A stretch of 30,286 nt of DNA, taken from contig CAVHPP010000022.1 of NCBI GenBank assembly GCA_963638105.1, positions 1 through 30,286 on the forward strand. The letters are read 5' to 3'. Positions 14,127-21,330 of the stretch are shown one piece after another (position 1 is the first letter of the stretch; every line of letters begins with the position of its first letter). The notes beneath the pieces are model-generated. The model saw nothing but the letters and a program-made list of their open reading frames with translations, did no database searches and was not told where the DNA came from. This DNA is from CAG-217 sp963638105. GTDB taxonomy: Bacteria; Bacillota; Clostridia; Oscillospirales; Acutalibacteraceae. Both the position numbers and the translations under genes were made by a program.

Positions 14127-14155
14127 TTGCTATTCCGGGGCAACGGTGGTATAAT
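14127..14155 (+). promoter_or_regulatory. Promoter of the biotin carboxyltransferase operon
   Basis: TTGCTA (14127-14132), 17-bp spacer and TATAAT (14150-14155) with an extended -10 TG at 14147-14148. An inverted repeat GGAATA (14116-14121) / TATTCC (14131-14136) overlaps the -35 and is a possible operator. Confidence 0.75.
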
Positions 14156-14254
14156 TACAGTAGGTAAGTTTGGACAGAGAATACTGTCGGCATTTGCCGA
14201 ACTGCGCTTTTGCAATGAGCGGGAGCGCAAATGAGTGTACAGGAGGAACAACAA

Positions 14255-15574
14255 GTGAGCGAACTTGCAGAGAAGGACAAGCTGGCTGTGGATCGGCTGA
14301 CTGCCCTGTTTGACGACGGCGCTTTTACTGAGATCGACGGCTACGCCAAATCCGCGTCCGGCGATGTGGAGGCTGCTGCCGGTTTCGGCACGGTGAATGG
14401 CTGTCCCGTTTATGCATTTGCACAGAATGTAAATGTAAACGGCGGTGCTATCAGTGTGGCCCAATGCGCAAAATTGAAGAAGATCTATGACCTGGCGACC
14501 AAGACCGGTTGTCCGGTGATCGGTATTTATGATTCCAACGGCGTAAAGCTGGACGAGGGCTTTGAAGCACTGTCCGCTTACGGCGAACTGGTGAAGGCTT
14601 CTACGGCGATGAGCGGCGTTTGCGCGCAGATTTCCATTATTGCCGGCAGTTGTTTGGGCGCCAGTGCCCTGATGGCCAATATGGCCGATGTGGTGATCGC
14701 CGTAAAGGACGCCGATTTCTATGTAACCACCCCCAGTGATGTAACTGCGGATACCTGCTACGAGCAGGGCACCGTGGATATTTTGGCAGACGATCTGGAT
14801 GGCGCACTGACCGCCGCCAAAGATGTGGTGGCTCTGCTGCCGGGCAACAATCTGTCCCCGGCACCGGTGTATGACTTTACTGCACCGTCTGTGGCTGTGG
14901 ACACCGGCGCGTCTGCAATGGATGTGATCTGTGCTGTGGCGGATGCCGGCAGCGTGGTAGAACTGAAGGGCGGCTATGCCACCCATTGCGTAACCGCACT
15001 GGCAACCGTTGGCGGCACCACCGTCGGCTTTGTGGCCTTTGACGGTTCTGCGGTTTGCCCCGCTTGCGCCTATAAGGCAGAGGCTTTCGTAAAGTTGTGC
15101 GACGCCTACAATCTGCCCATCGTCACTGTGGCAGACGCTGACGGCTTTGTAAAAGATGCAGAGAACGCCATGCTTACCGCCGCTACCCGTATGGAGACGG
15201 CTTATGCCACTGCCACTTGCCCCAAGATCGCATTGATCACCAGCAAAAGCATTGGCGGTGCGTATATTGCGCTGGCCGGTAAGGGCGCCAATGCGGATTT
15301 GACATTTGCTTGGGATACTGCTGTGCTTTCTCCGCTGGACGCAGAAGCTGCCGTTGCATTCCTGTACAGCGACCGCTTAGCAGCAGGGGAGAATCGTGGT
15401 TCTCTGGTGAAAGAATATAAAGAGACACTGGCGTCTCCGTATACCGCAGCCGCCAGCGGTGCCATTGACGATGTGATCGTACCTGCTGACAGCCGTGCAA
15501 AGGTAATGGCTGCACTGGATATTTTGGCCGGTAAGCGTGAGAATACGCTGCCGAGAAAACATTCTGTTAAATAA
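14255..15574 (+). CDS. Acyl-CoA-type carboxyltransferase subunit (12S-like)
   Basis: 439 residues from GTG 14255, chosen because AGGAGG (14241-14246) is 8 bp upstream; ATG 14231 is in frame with a weaker GGGAG. It is a crotonase-fold carboxyltransferase like the beta subunit of propionyl-CoA carboxylase, the 12S subunit of transcarboxylase and methylmalonyl-CoA decarboxylase alpha. Two crotonase halves are recognisable: AGFGTVNGCPVYAFAQNVNV and ISIIAGSCLGASALMANMAD in the first, TSKSIGGAYIALAGKGANAD, the FAWDTAVLSPLDAEAAVAFL block and the PRKH end in the second. It is shorter than the usual 500-520 residues because the normal N-terminal arm is missing. The first-half glycine pair reads CLGA instead of CAGG. 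The acyl substrate cannot be assigned from sequence. Confidence 0.82.
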   Translation: MSELAEKDKLAVDRLTALFDDGAFTEIDGYAKSASGDVEAAAGFGTVNGCPVYAFAQNVNVNGGAISVAQCAKLKKIYDLATKTGCPVIGIYDSNGVKLDEGFEALSAYGELVKASTAMSGVCAQISIIAGSCLGASALMANMADVVIAVKDADFYVTTPSDVTADTCYEQGTVDILADDLDGALTAAKDVVALLPGNNLSPAPVYDFTAPSVAVDTGASAMDVICAVADAGSVVELKGGYATHCVTALATVGGTTVGFVAFDGSAVCPACAYKAEAFVKLCDAYNLPIVTVADADGFVKDAENAMLTAATRMETAYATATCPKIALITSKSIGGAYIALAGKGANADLTFAWDTAVLSPLDAEAAVAFLYSDRLAAGENRGSLVKEYKETLASPYTAAASGAIDDVIVPADSRAKVMAALDILAGKRENTLPRKHSVK

Positions 15575-15592
15575 TCTGGAGGTTTCAATATT

Positions 15593-15991
15593 ATGAAGAA
15601 CTACACCATTACCGTGAACGGTACAGCTTACAATGTATCCGTAGAGGAGGGGACTTCCGCCGCTCCCGCAGCTGCACCTGTTGCAGCTGCTCCGGCACCT
15701 GCTGCCGCTCCCGCACCCGCAGCAGCGCCCGCTCCTGCTGCCGCACCGGCGCCTGCCGCTGATACCGCAGTCACCGGCGCTGTGACCGTTGAGTCTCCCA
15801 TGCCCGGCACCATTCTGGATATTAAAGTGGCTTCCGGCGCTGCCGTTAAGAGCGGCGATGTACTCTTTGTTCTGGAGGCTATGAAGATGGAAAACGAGAT
15901 TGTGGCGCCTCAGGACGGCACGGTCGCCAGCATTAATGTAAACAAGGGTGACAGCGTGGAAGCCGGTCAGACCCTTGCTTCTCTCAACTGA
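15593..15991 (+). CDS. Biotin carboxyl carrier protein (1.3S/AccB-like)
   Basis: 132 residues, ATG 15593 with TGGAGGT at 15577-15583. A short N-terminal segment (MKNYTITVNGTAYNVSVEEG) typical of transcarboxylase 1.3S and decarboxylase gamma/biotin subunits is followed by an Ala-Pro hinge (about 22-57, several APAPAA units) and a biotinyl domain (about 63-132). The biotin lysine is Lys98 in EAMKMEN, preceded by the conserved SPMPGTI. It would shuttle the carboxyl group between the flanking carboxyltransferases. The swinging hinge is encoded by a GC-rich near-repeat, so this region may be prone to length change. Spacing is 18 bp on each side, so the three genes form one operon. Confidence 0.95.
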   Translation: MKNYTITVNGTAYNVSVEEGTSAAPAAAPVAAAPAPAAAPAPAAAPAPAAAPAPAADTAVTGAVTVESPMPGTILDIKVASGAAVKSGDVLFVLEAMKMENEIVAPQDGTVASINVNKGDSVEAGQTLASLN

Positions 15992-16009
15992 TAAAAAAGA
16001 GGTACAAGA

Positions 16010-17407
16010 ATGGCTAAAATCGGCATTACGGAAACCGTGCTGCGTGACGCGCATCAGTCCCTGATCGCCACGCGTATGCGCACGGATGAATTTGAAGGCA
16101 TTTTAGAGAAGATGGACAAGATCGGTTATCATTCTCTGGAGTGCTGGGGCGGTGCCACTTTTGACGCCTGCCTGCGCTTTTTGGATGAGGATCCCTGGGA
16201 CAGACTGCGCTTGATCCGCAAAAAGTGCCCCAATACAAAGCTGCAAATGCTCTTCCGCGGGCAGAATATGCTGGGCTATCGGCATTATTCCGACGAGCTG
16301 GTAGATTACTTTGTAAAGAAGAGTATTGATAACGGTATTGATATTCTGCGTATTTTTGACGCACTCAACGACGTGCGTAATTTGCAGACTGCCATTAACG
16401 CAGCCAAGAAATACGGCGGCCATGTACAGGCAGCAATTTCTTACACCACCGGTCCGGTGTTTGACACGGAATACTACTGTCATTACGCTAAGGAGCTGGA
16501 GGACGCAGGTGCAGACTCTATCTGCATTAAGGATATGGCCGGTTTGCTGACCCCTTACGGCACCTATGATCTGGTGAAGGCGCTGAAGGAGACGGTGAAC
16601 ATTCCCATTCAGTTGCATTCCCATTACACTTCCGGTCTGGCTTCCATGGTGCACTTAAAGGGCATTGAAGCCGGTGTAGATGTAATTGATACTGCCATGA
16701 GCCCCTTGGCTATGGGTACTTCTCACCCGGCAACCGAGTCTATGGTGGCGGCTCTGCAAGGCACCCCGTATGACACCGGCTTGGATCTGAAGGCCTTGTC
16801 CGAGGTGCGGGACTTTTTCGTTCCCCTGCGAGAGAAATATCTGGCAGAAGGTCTGCTGAACCCGAAGATGCTGGGCGTGGACGCCAACACGCTGCTGTAC
16901 CAGGTACCCGGCGGTATGCTTTCCAACTTGCTTGGCCAGTTGAAACAAGCGGGCAAGGAAGACAAGCTGGAGGAAGTGCTGGCCGAAGTGCCGCGTGTGC
17001 GTAAAGACAGCGGTTACCCGCCGCTGGTGACCCCCACCTCTCAGATCGTGGGTACGCAGTCTGTGTTCAATGTAATTACCGGCGAGCGCTACAAGATGGT
17101 CACCAAGGAGTTTAAGGACATGGTTGCCGGCAAGTACGGCAAGACGCCGTGCCCCATTGACCCTGAATTCCAGAAGAAGATCGTTGGCGACGAAGAAATT
17201 ATCACCTGTCGTCCGGCCGATTTGATCCATGATAAGATCGACGACTTTAAGGCAGACATCGCCGAGTATTATGAGCAGGAGGAGGACATTCTCTCCTATG
17301 CACAATTCGGTCAGGTTGCCGTTAAATTCTTCCAAAAGAGAAGAGATAAAAAGTACGGCTTGGATGGCAAACACGACGATATGGACAACAAGATCCACGC
17401 AGTTTAA
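16010..17407 (+). CDS. oadA: Oxaloacetate decarboxylase alpha / pyruvate carboxyltransferase (5S-like)
   Basis: 465 residues, ATG 16010 behind AAGAGGT. It transfers CO2 between carboxybiotin and pyruvate/oxaloacetate. The TIM-barrel HMGL-like domain has the family start ETVLRDAHQSLIATRMR with metal ligand Asp13, the carboxylated-lysine site CIKDMAGLL (Lys174) and the metal histidines in LHSHYTSG (203 and 205). The C-terminal PYC/OADA domain follows (VTPTSQIVGTQSVFNVITGE, about 340-359). The protein ends without a biotinyl domain, unlike the alpha subunit of the classic Na+ pump in enterobacteria; biotin is on the separate carrier. It has the size and layout of the transcarboxylase 5S subunit. 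No beta or gamma pump subunit gene is in the operon. Confidence 0.92.
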   Translation: MAKIGITETVLRDAHQSLIATRMRTDEFEGILEKMDKIGYHSLECWGGATFDACLRFLDEDPWDRLRLIRKKCPNTKLQMLFRGQNMLGYRHYSDELVDYFVKKSIDNGIDILRIFDALNDVRNLQTAINAAKKYGGHVQAAISYTTGPVFDTEYYCHYAKELEDAGADSICIKDMAGLLTPYGTYDLVKALKETVNIPIQLHSHYTSGLASMVHLKGIEAGVDVIDTAMSPLAMGTSHPATESMVAALQGTPYDTGLDLKALSEVRDFFVPLREKYLAEGLLNPKMLGVDANTLLYQVPGGMLSNLLGQLKQAGKEDKLEEVLAEVPRVRKDSGYPPLVTPTSQIVGTQSVFNVITGERYKMVTKEFKDMVAGKYGKTPCPIDPEFQKKIVGDEEIITCRPADLIHDKIDDFKADIAEYYEQEEDILSYAQFGQVAVKFFQKRRDKKYGLDGKHDDMDNKIHAV

Positions 17408-17414
17408 TTGCAGG

Positions 17415-17439
17415 GGCGAAGTTTCGGCTTCGCCTTTTT
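17415..17439 (+). terminator. Rho-independent terminator of the biotin operon
   Basis: Arms GGCGAAG (17415-17421) and CTTCGCC (17428-17434) around a 6-nt loop, followed by five T residues. It begins 8 bp after the oadA-like stop codon. Confidence 0.9.
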
Positions 17440-17533
17440 GCCGTTCTTTGCTCACCGGTAACCCGGAAAGTGGAGAAAGATAAAAGGCAATGCCGTACAG
17501 TTTTTGCAATAAATGCCTATTTACATAAAAAAA

Positions 17534-17584
17534 GGCTGTTAAGTGTAAGTTTTTGTTGACCTTGTTAACAGCCGGTGTTATAAT
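17534..17584 (+). promoter_or_regulatory. Strong promoter with a flanking 9-bp inverted repeat
   Basis: TTGACC (17556-17561), 17-bp spacer, TATAAT (17579-17584) with an extended -10 TG at 17576-17577. Perfect 9-bp arms GGCTGTTAA (17534-17542) and TTAACAGCC (17565-17573) bracket the -35 element and are a good operator candidate. The leader is about 25 nt. Confidence 0.85.
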
Positions 17585-17614
17585 CTATTCAGAAAATTTA
17601 ACGGAGGGATTTTC

Positions 17615-18634
17615 ATGAACGTATTGATTTTTGGCGGTACCGGTTTGCTGGGCTCCGCCGCAGCACAGATTTTTATCGACAGAGGGCATCATGTAAAGAC
17701 CATTGCACTGCCCCCGCTGCCGGAAGGCGCACCTATTCCCAAGGAGATGGAGATCGAATTCGGCAACTTCCTGGAGCTGTCCGATGAGCAGCTGGAAGCC
17801 GCTATGACCGGCATGGATGCATTTGTTTATGCTGCCGGTGTGGACGAGCGTGTAGAGTTCCCCGCTCCCGTATATGACGCTTATAAGAAGTACAACATTG
17901 ATCCTGTGGATCGCTGCCTGGCTATGGCCAAGAAGTGCGGCGTAAAGCGTTGTGTTGTGCTGGGTTCTTATTTCGCCTGGCTGGCTAAAGCTCGCCCGGA
18001 AATGGATCTTTGCGCTAAGCACCCCTATATCCGCTCTCGTGTGGATCAGGAGAAAGTAGCTGCCAAGTATGCTGATGAAAACATGGGCGTTGGCGTGCTG
18101 GAGCTGCCTTACATCTTTGGTACACAGCCCGGTCGTCGTCCTGTTTGGGTTATTTTGATCGAGCAGCTGCAGCGGTTTGAGAAATTGCCTTTCACTATGT
18201 ATCCGGCCGGCGGTACGGCTATGCTGACCGTGCGCCAGGTAGGTGAGTGCATCGTTGGCGCTGCGGAGCAGGTACAGGGCTTCCGTGCTTACGGTATCTC
18301 CTGCTACAATATGCACTGGAGAGAGTTCCTGAAGATTGTTTACCGTGCCATGGACGGCATTCAGGATCGTAAGATCGTGGATGTACCCAAGTGGACTTTC
18401 CAGGCCTTTGGTCTGCATATGCGTAAGGAGTATGCAAAGCGCAATGTACAGTCCGGTATTGATCCCGTAGGTCTGGCTGACATTATGGGTATGGATCTGT
18501 TCATTCCCACCGATGACACCAAGGAACTGGGCTGCACCCCCGACGATATTGAGGCTGCCATCTTTGATTCCATTGCTTTGTCTAAGGCTTCCTTTGAGGG
18601 TAAAGCAAAGCTGCTGGAAATGAAGGGTGAGTAA
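17615..18634 (+). CDS. NAD(P)-dependent epimerase/dehydratase-like extended SDR
   Basis: 339 residues, ATG 17615 with a GGAGGG ribosome site. The N-terminal GGTGLLGS (7-14) is the nucleotide-binding loop of an extended short-chain dehydrogenase, and DAFVYAAGV (68-76) is the second conserved strand. The catalytic triad is atypical: Ser118 (GSYFAW) and Tyr138 are in the right places but the lysine of YxxxK is an arginine (Tyr138-I-R-S-Arg142). The substrate is unknown and catalysis may be altered. The gene stands alone between its own strong promoter and a terminator. Its codon use is rich in GCT, CGT and GGT compared with its neighbours, a usual sign of high expression. It might be a redox or sugar-nucleotide enzyme. 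Confidence 0.8.
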   Translation: MNVLIFGGTGLLGSAAAQIFIDRGHHVKTIALPPLPEGAPIPKEMEIEFGNFLELSDEQLEAAMTGMDAFVYAAGVDERVEFPAPVYDAYKKYNIDPVDRCLAMAKKCGVKRCVVLGSYFAWLAKARPEMDLCAKHPYIRSRVDQEKVAAKYADENMGVGVLELPYIFGTQPGRRPVWVILIEQLQRFEKLPFTMYPAGGTAMLTVRQVGECIVGAAEQVQGFRAYGISCYNMHWREFLKIVYRAMDGIQDRKIVDVPKWTFQAFGLHMRKEYAKRNVQSGIDPVGLADIMGMDLFIPTDDTKELGCTPDDIEAAIFDSIALSKASFEGKAKLLEMKGE

Positions 18635-18654
18635 TCCTACATAATGAAAATATG

Positions 18655-18683
18655 CGCTCCGGAGTATTCCGGAGCGTTGTTTT
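18655..18683 (+). terminator. Rho-independent terminator of the epimerase gene
   Basis: Perfect 9-bp arms CGCTCCGGA (18655-18663) and TCCGGAGCG (18668-18676), 4-nt loop, followed by TTGTTTTA. Confidence 0.9.
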
Positions 18684-18699
18684 ATGCCTTTAATGAAAT

Positions 18700-18730
18700 A
18701 AAGCGGCAACCGTTCGGCTGCCGCTTTTTC
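18700..18730. terminator. Bidirectional terminator between convergent genes
   Basis: Arms AAAGCGGCA (18700-18708) and TGCCGCTTT (18719-18727) with an inner CCG/CGG pairing. T tracts follow on both strands. On the minus strand it ends the esterase gene that stops at 18743. Confidence 0.85.
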
Positions 18731-18742
18731 TATAACGATACT

Positions 18743-20182
18743 TTAGATATGGTTTTTCAGGTAAGACAAAATCAGAGGATTGACCTTGCTGTCATAGTTT
18801 TTACCCATGGCGTAATTCTCACTGTTAAACCCGTGATTTGCCCCTTGAATGCGATACAGGGTAGCGGACTTGTAGGTCTCAACTGCCTTTTCTGAGTATC
18901 GGATGGGCACGCGGCTGTCTGCCGTGCCGTGAATGATGATCACGTCTTTTTTAAAGTTCTTGATGTTGCCGTAAATATCATAATCGATCAGGGTGGAAAT
19001 ATAATCGTGCCCCACGGTCATCACCAGAAAGTTGGCAGTCTTGGGCACATGGCCTTTGTAGTTCTTGGTCATTTCGTCCGCCATATTCAGTCCCGGGTAC
19101 ATCAGGATCAGCCCGCGCACCTTGCTGCTGTTCTTGGAAGCCGTCAGTGCCGACACCAAACCGCCTTGACTGGTACCCAACAGAAAAATTTTGTTCTTGT
19201 CTACCCGCTTGAGCGCCCGCGCCTTACTTAATACGGACTCTAGGTCCTTTACTTCGGTAAAGACGGTCATATCCGTGGTTTTACCGTCGCTCTTGCTCTT
19301 CTTGCTGCCGCCGCAAAAGTCAAAACAGTAGGCCACATAGCCGTTCTTGGCCAGCATGGCACAGTATGCGTTCATGGACTTGTAGGTCAGTCCAAAGCTA
19401 TGGGACAAAATGACTGTGGGTCGGTGATAACCTACGCCGTCCGGTACATAGACCTGACCGTAGATGCGGTTCTTGCCCCGTTTGGTCCAAACTGTCTCTG
19501 TGTGGTACGCCTGCTTGGGGATATTGACTTTTACAGTCTTGGTATTGCTCCAAGAGCCGTAATACTTCTTTCCGTTTAAGTTCTTATAAGGCCGCAGGTG
19601 CACATAATAAGTGCCGCTGTATGGCGCATAGTAGGTGGCCGCCTTGTTGTTGCCGCCCACCAAAATGCTCTCACCGTTTTTGAATTGCTTATTGCGGGCG
19701 TAGATCACCTGGTAGCCGCTGGCAGCGCCCTTTTTCCAGCTGACGATGATTTTTGCACCGCTTGCTTTTACAGACTGCAAGGTAACTTTTGCCGGTTTGG
19801 TGGCGACGGTCAGGGTTTTCGCTTTTTTGGAATATAATGTTTTCTTTCCGGCCTTTTTGTAGGCGTGGATCTGGAGTTTATAAGTAGTGGCAGGGGACAG
19901 CCTTTTGACTGTGCCTTTGATCGCGCTGCCTTTGGTGGCGGTGAGCACCGTTTTCCATTTTTTGCTTTTGCTGTCATACCGGCGAATGCGGTAGCCGCTG
20001 GCACCTTTCACTTTACTCCAGCTTAGGCTGACGGTGCTTGCAGAGCAGCCGGTCATAGAGAACCTTGCTACATTCCCGGGTGCAGAAGCTGCCAGCGCCA
20101 CTTCACCCGGAAACACCATGGTTAGCACCAAAAAAACGCTGAAAATGGCACACAAAGTACGTTTATATGCAGATTTTTTCAA
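18743..20182 (-). CDS. Secreted alpha/beta-hydrolase (cinnamoyl/feruloyl-esterase-like) with FN3 domains
   Basis: 479 residues from TTG at 20182, fixed by AAGGAG overlapping the stop of the upstream ATP-grasp gene; the longer frame from 20251 would run inside that gene. A signal peptide (KRTLCAIFSVFLVLTMVFPG, then ALAAS) directs export. Two fibronectin type III-like domains follow (about 37-127 and 130-222; STVSLSWSKVKGASGYRIRR is typical). The catalytic alpha/beta-hydrolase (about 228-479) has the nucleophile elbow GTSQGG (Ser338), Asp422 in HGTADSRVP and His450 in GANHGF. The order and the FDF..G..SDGK and TEVKDLE segments resemble rumen feruloyl esterases such as Est1E. The FN3 modules may bind surface or plant polymers. 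No sortase motif or surface-layer domain is visible. Confidence 0.85.
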   Translation of the reverse strand: MKKSAYKRTLCAIFSVFLVLTMVFPGEVALAASAPGNVARFSMTGCSASTVSLSWSKVKGASGYRIRRYDSKSKKWKTVLTATKGSAIKGTVKRLSPATTYKLQIHAYKKAGKKTLYSKKAKTLTVATKPAKVTLQSVKASGAKIIVSWKKGAASGYQVIYARNKQFKNGESILVGGNNKAATYYAPYSGTYYVHLRPYKNLNGKKYYGSWSNTKTVKVNIPKQAYHTETVWTKRGKNRIYGQVYVPDGVGYHRPTVILSHSFGLTYKSMNAYCAMLAKNGYVAYCFDFCGGSKKSKSDGKTTDMTVFTEVKDLESVLSKARALKRVDKNKIFLLGTSQGGLVSALTASKNSSKVRGLILMYPGLNMADEMTKNYKGHVPKTANFLVMTVGHDYISTLIDYDIYGNIKNFKKDVIIIHGTADSRVPIRYSEKAVETYKSATLYRIQGANHGFNSENYAMGKNYDSKVNPLILSYLKNHI

Positions 20183-20196
20183 GCTGATCACTCTCC

Positions 20197-21180
20197 TTAT
20201 AATTTCCATCGTGTGTCTATCATTTTTTGCAGTAGATAAAAATAGGTCCAACCCACTGCCCGGGCGGCGATCATGGTCAGGCAGTCCTGGTCCATGCGGT
20301 GGGGCCGCACCGCGCCGGTAATATTGGGCTTTGGGTTATAATCAAAAATAAAATACTTGCCGCTGTCATCGGCACGGCAGTCCATGCGAGAGAGCGCACG
20401 CAGACCCAGCGGCCTTACCGTTCGGCGGCAGGCGTCTACGATGGCTTCCAACTCGGGGCTGTTCGTAGGCACGGCTTTGCTGTTTTCGCTTACCGGCACA
20501 TCACCGTTATAGGGGGCAATGCCGCCCCGGTGTTGATACCGGGCGACCACCGGCAGGCAGGTACCGTGCGGAAAGACGGATAAGGTGATTTCTTGTCCGC
20601 TTAGGAACGGCTCCACCATCAGCCGATCACCATAAATCTTTGCCTCTAATTCAGATTTTAATGTGGTTTCCAGTTCTGTTCGGTCATCGCACCGCACCAC
20701 GCCTTGGCTGCCGCGGCCGCGAATGGGTTTCAGTACGCAAGGGTAGGGGCCTTTGTAATCGGCAGTCGTTTGCACCACAGTGTCCTCCACCACAGGCAGA
20801 CCTAAAGCTGCCAATTTGCGGTTGGTAGCGTATTTGTTGTCCAAGGCGTCCATAGCGGCCGGGTCCTGGCCGATTATGTATAAACCCTGTCCACGGAACT
20901 GCTGCACCGGGTGGGTGGCGTAGAGCACCGTATTCAGCCATAGGGTATCTGCACCGCCGTTCAGAGCGCCTTGTATACCTTCTGCGGTGTCCGGGAATAC
21001 CCAGTCCAGGTCTGTTTTCATATCCGGCGTTTTGGCCGGTGTGATCACTTCTACACCGTTTTTGGCAAGGCAGCAGGCTATGTCTGCACCGCTGTCTGCA
21101 TAGCCGGTGGGTTTTCGCGGCTTGCGTATGCCGTCAATGGCCGGCGGCTCGCTTTTTTGATACAAAATTGCAAGCTTCAC
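20197..21180 (-). CDS. ATP-grasp ligase (D-Ala-D-Ala ligase-like)
   Basis: 327 residues from GTG 21180 with AAGGAAG upstream. The ATP-grasp fold is recognised from the pre-ATP-grasp domain (1-115), the lysine strand PCVLKPIRGRGSQGV (Lys151), MVEPFLSGQEITLS (188-201) and the Mg-binding end FIFDYNPKPNITG (about 279-291). Such enzymes join a carboxylate to an amine or similar group through an acyl phosphate. The pre-domain does not look like a standard Ddl, and the metal-binding end differs from the usual ExNxxPG, so cell-wall D-Ala ligase activity should not be assumed. It may make a peptide-like or modified amino-acid product. The secreted esterase gene follows after 14 bp and is probably co-transcribed. 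Confidence 0.8.
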   Translation of the reverse strand: MKLAILYQKSEPPAIDGIRKPRKPTGYADSGADIACCLAKNGVEVITPAKTPDMKTDLDWVFPDTAEGIQGALNGGADTLWLNTVLYATHPVQQFRGQGLYIIGQDPAAMDALDNKYATNRKLAALGLPVVEDTVVQTTADYKGPYPCVLKPIRGRGSQGVVRCDDRTELETTLKSELEAKIYGDRLMVEPFLSGQEITLSVFPHGTCLPVVARYQHRGGIAPYNGDVPVSENSKAVPTNSPELEAIVDACRRTVRPLGLRALSRMDCRADDSGKYFIFDYNPKPNITGAVRPHRMDQDCLTMIAARAVGWTYFYLLQKMIDTRWKL

Positions 21181-21202
21181 CTGATCACTTCCTTACGCCT
21201 TC

Positions 21203-21231
21203 ATAGTAGCACAAACCGCTTCTTTTGTAAG
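21203..21231 (-). promoter_or_regulatory. Promoter of the ATP-grasp/esterase unit
   Basis: On the minus strand: CTTACA (21231-21226), 17-bp spacer, TACTAT (21208-21203) preceded by TGC as an extended -10. It is divergent from the promoter at 21270-21298. Confidence 0.55.
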
Positions 21232-21256
21232 TATAATTATGATTATCTGATAACGG

Positions 21257-21298
21257 TGGCAAATGGCAGTTGCCATTGGACGAATTTGGTAGTATAAT
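21257..21298 (+). promoter_or_regulatory. Promoter of the rhodanese-TtcA gene with overlapping dyad
   Basis: TTGCCA (21270-21275), 17-bp spacer, TATAAT (21293-21298). Two overlapping inverted repeats cover the -35: TGGCAA (21257-21262)/TTGCCA (21270-21275) and ATGGCA (21263-21268)/TGCCAT (21271-21276). They could bind a repressor. Confidence 0.75.
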
Positions 21299-21330
21299 AG
21301 CGGGGAAGTTTTATGACAGGACGAGGGCGT

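Noticed and set aside
13955..14986. 343-codon minus-strand frame across the rluB end and the carboxyltransferase
   Set aside because: It spans a promoter and two recognised genes and has a histidine/glycine-rich shadow composition.
15660..15765. GC-rich near-repeats as a possible satellite or CRISPR-like array
   Set aside because: They encode the Ala-Pro hinge of the biotin carrier, which explains the repetition.
16655..17509. 284-codon minus-strand frame opposite the oadA-like gene
   Set aside because: It is antisense to a highly conserved enzyme and crosses the operon terminator.
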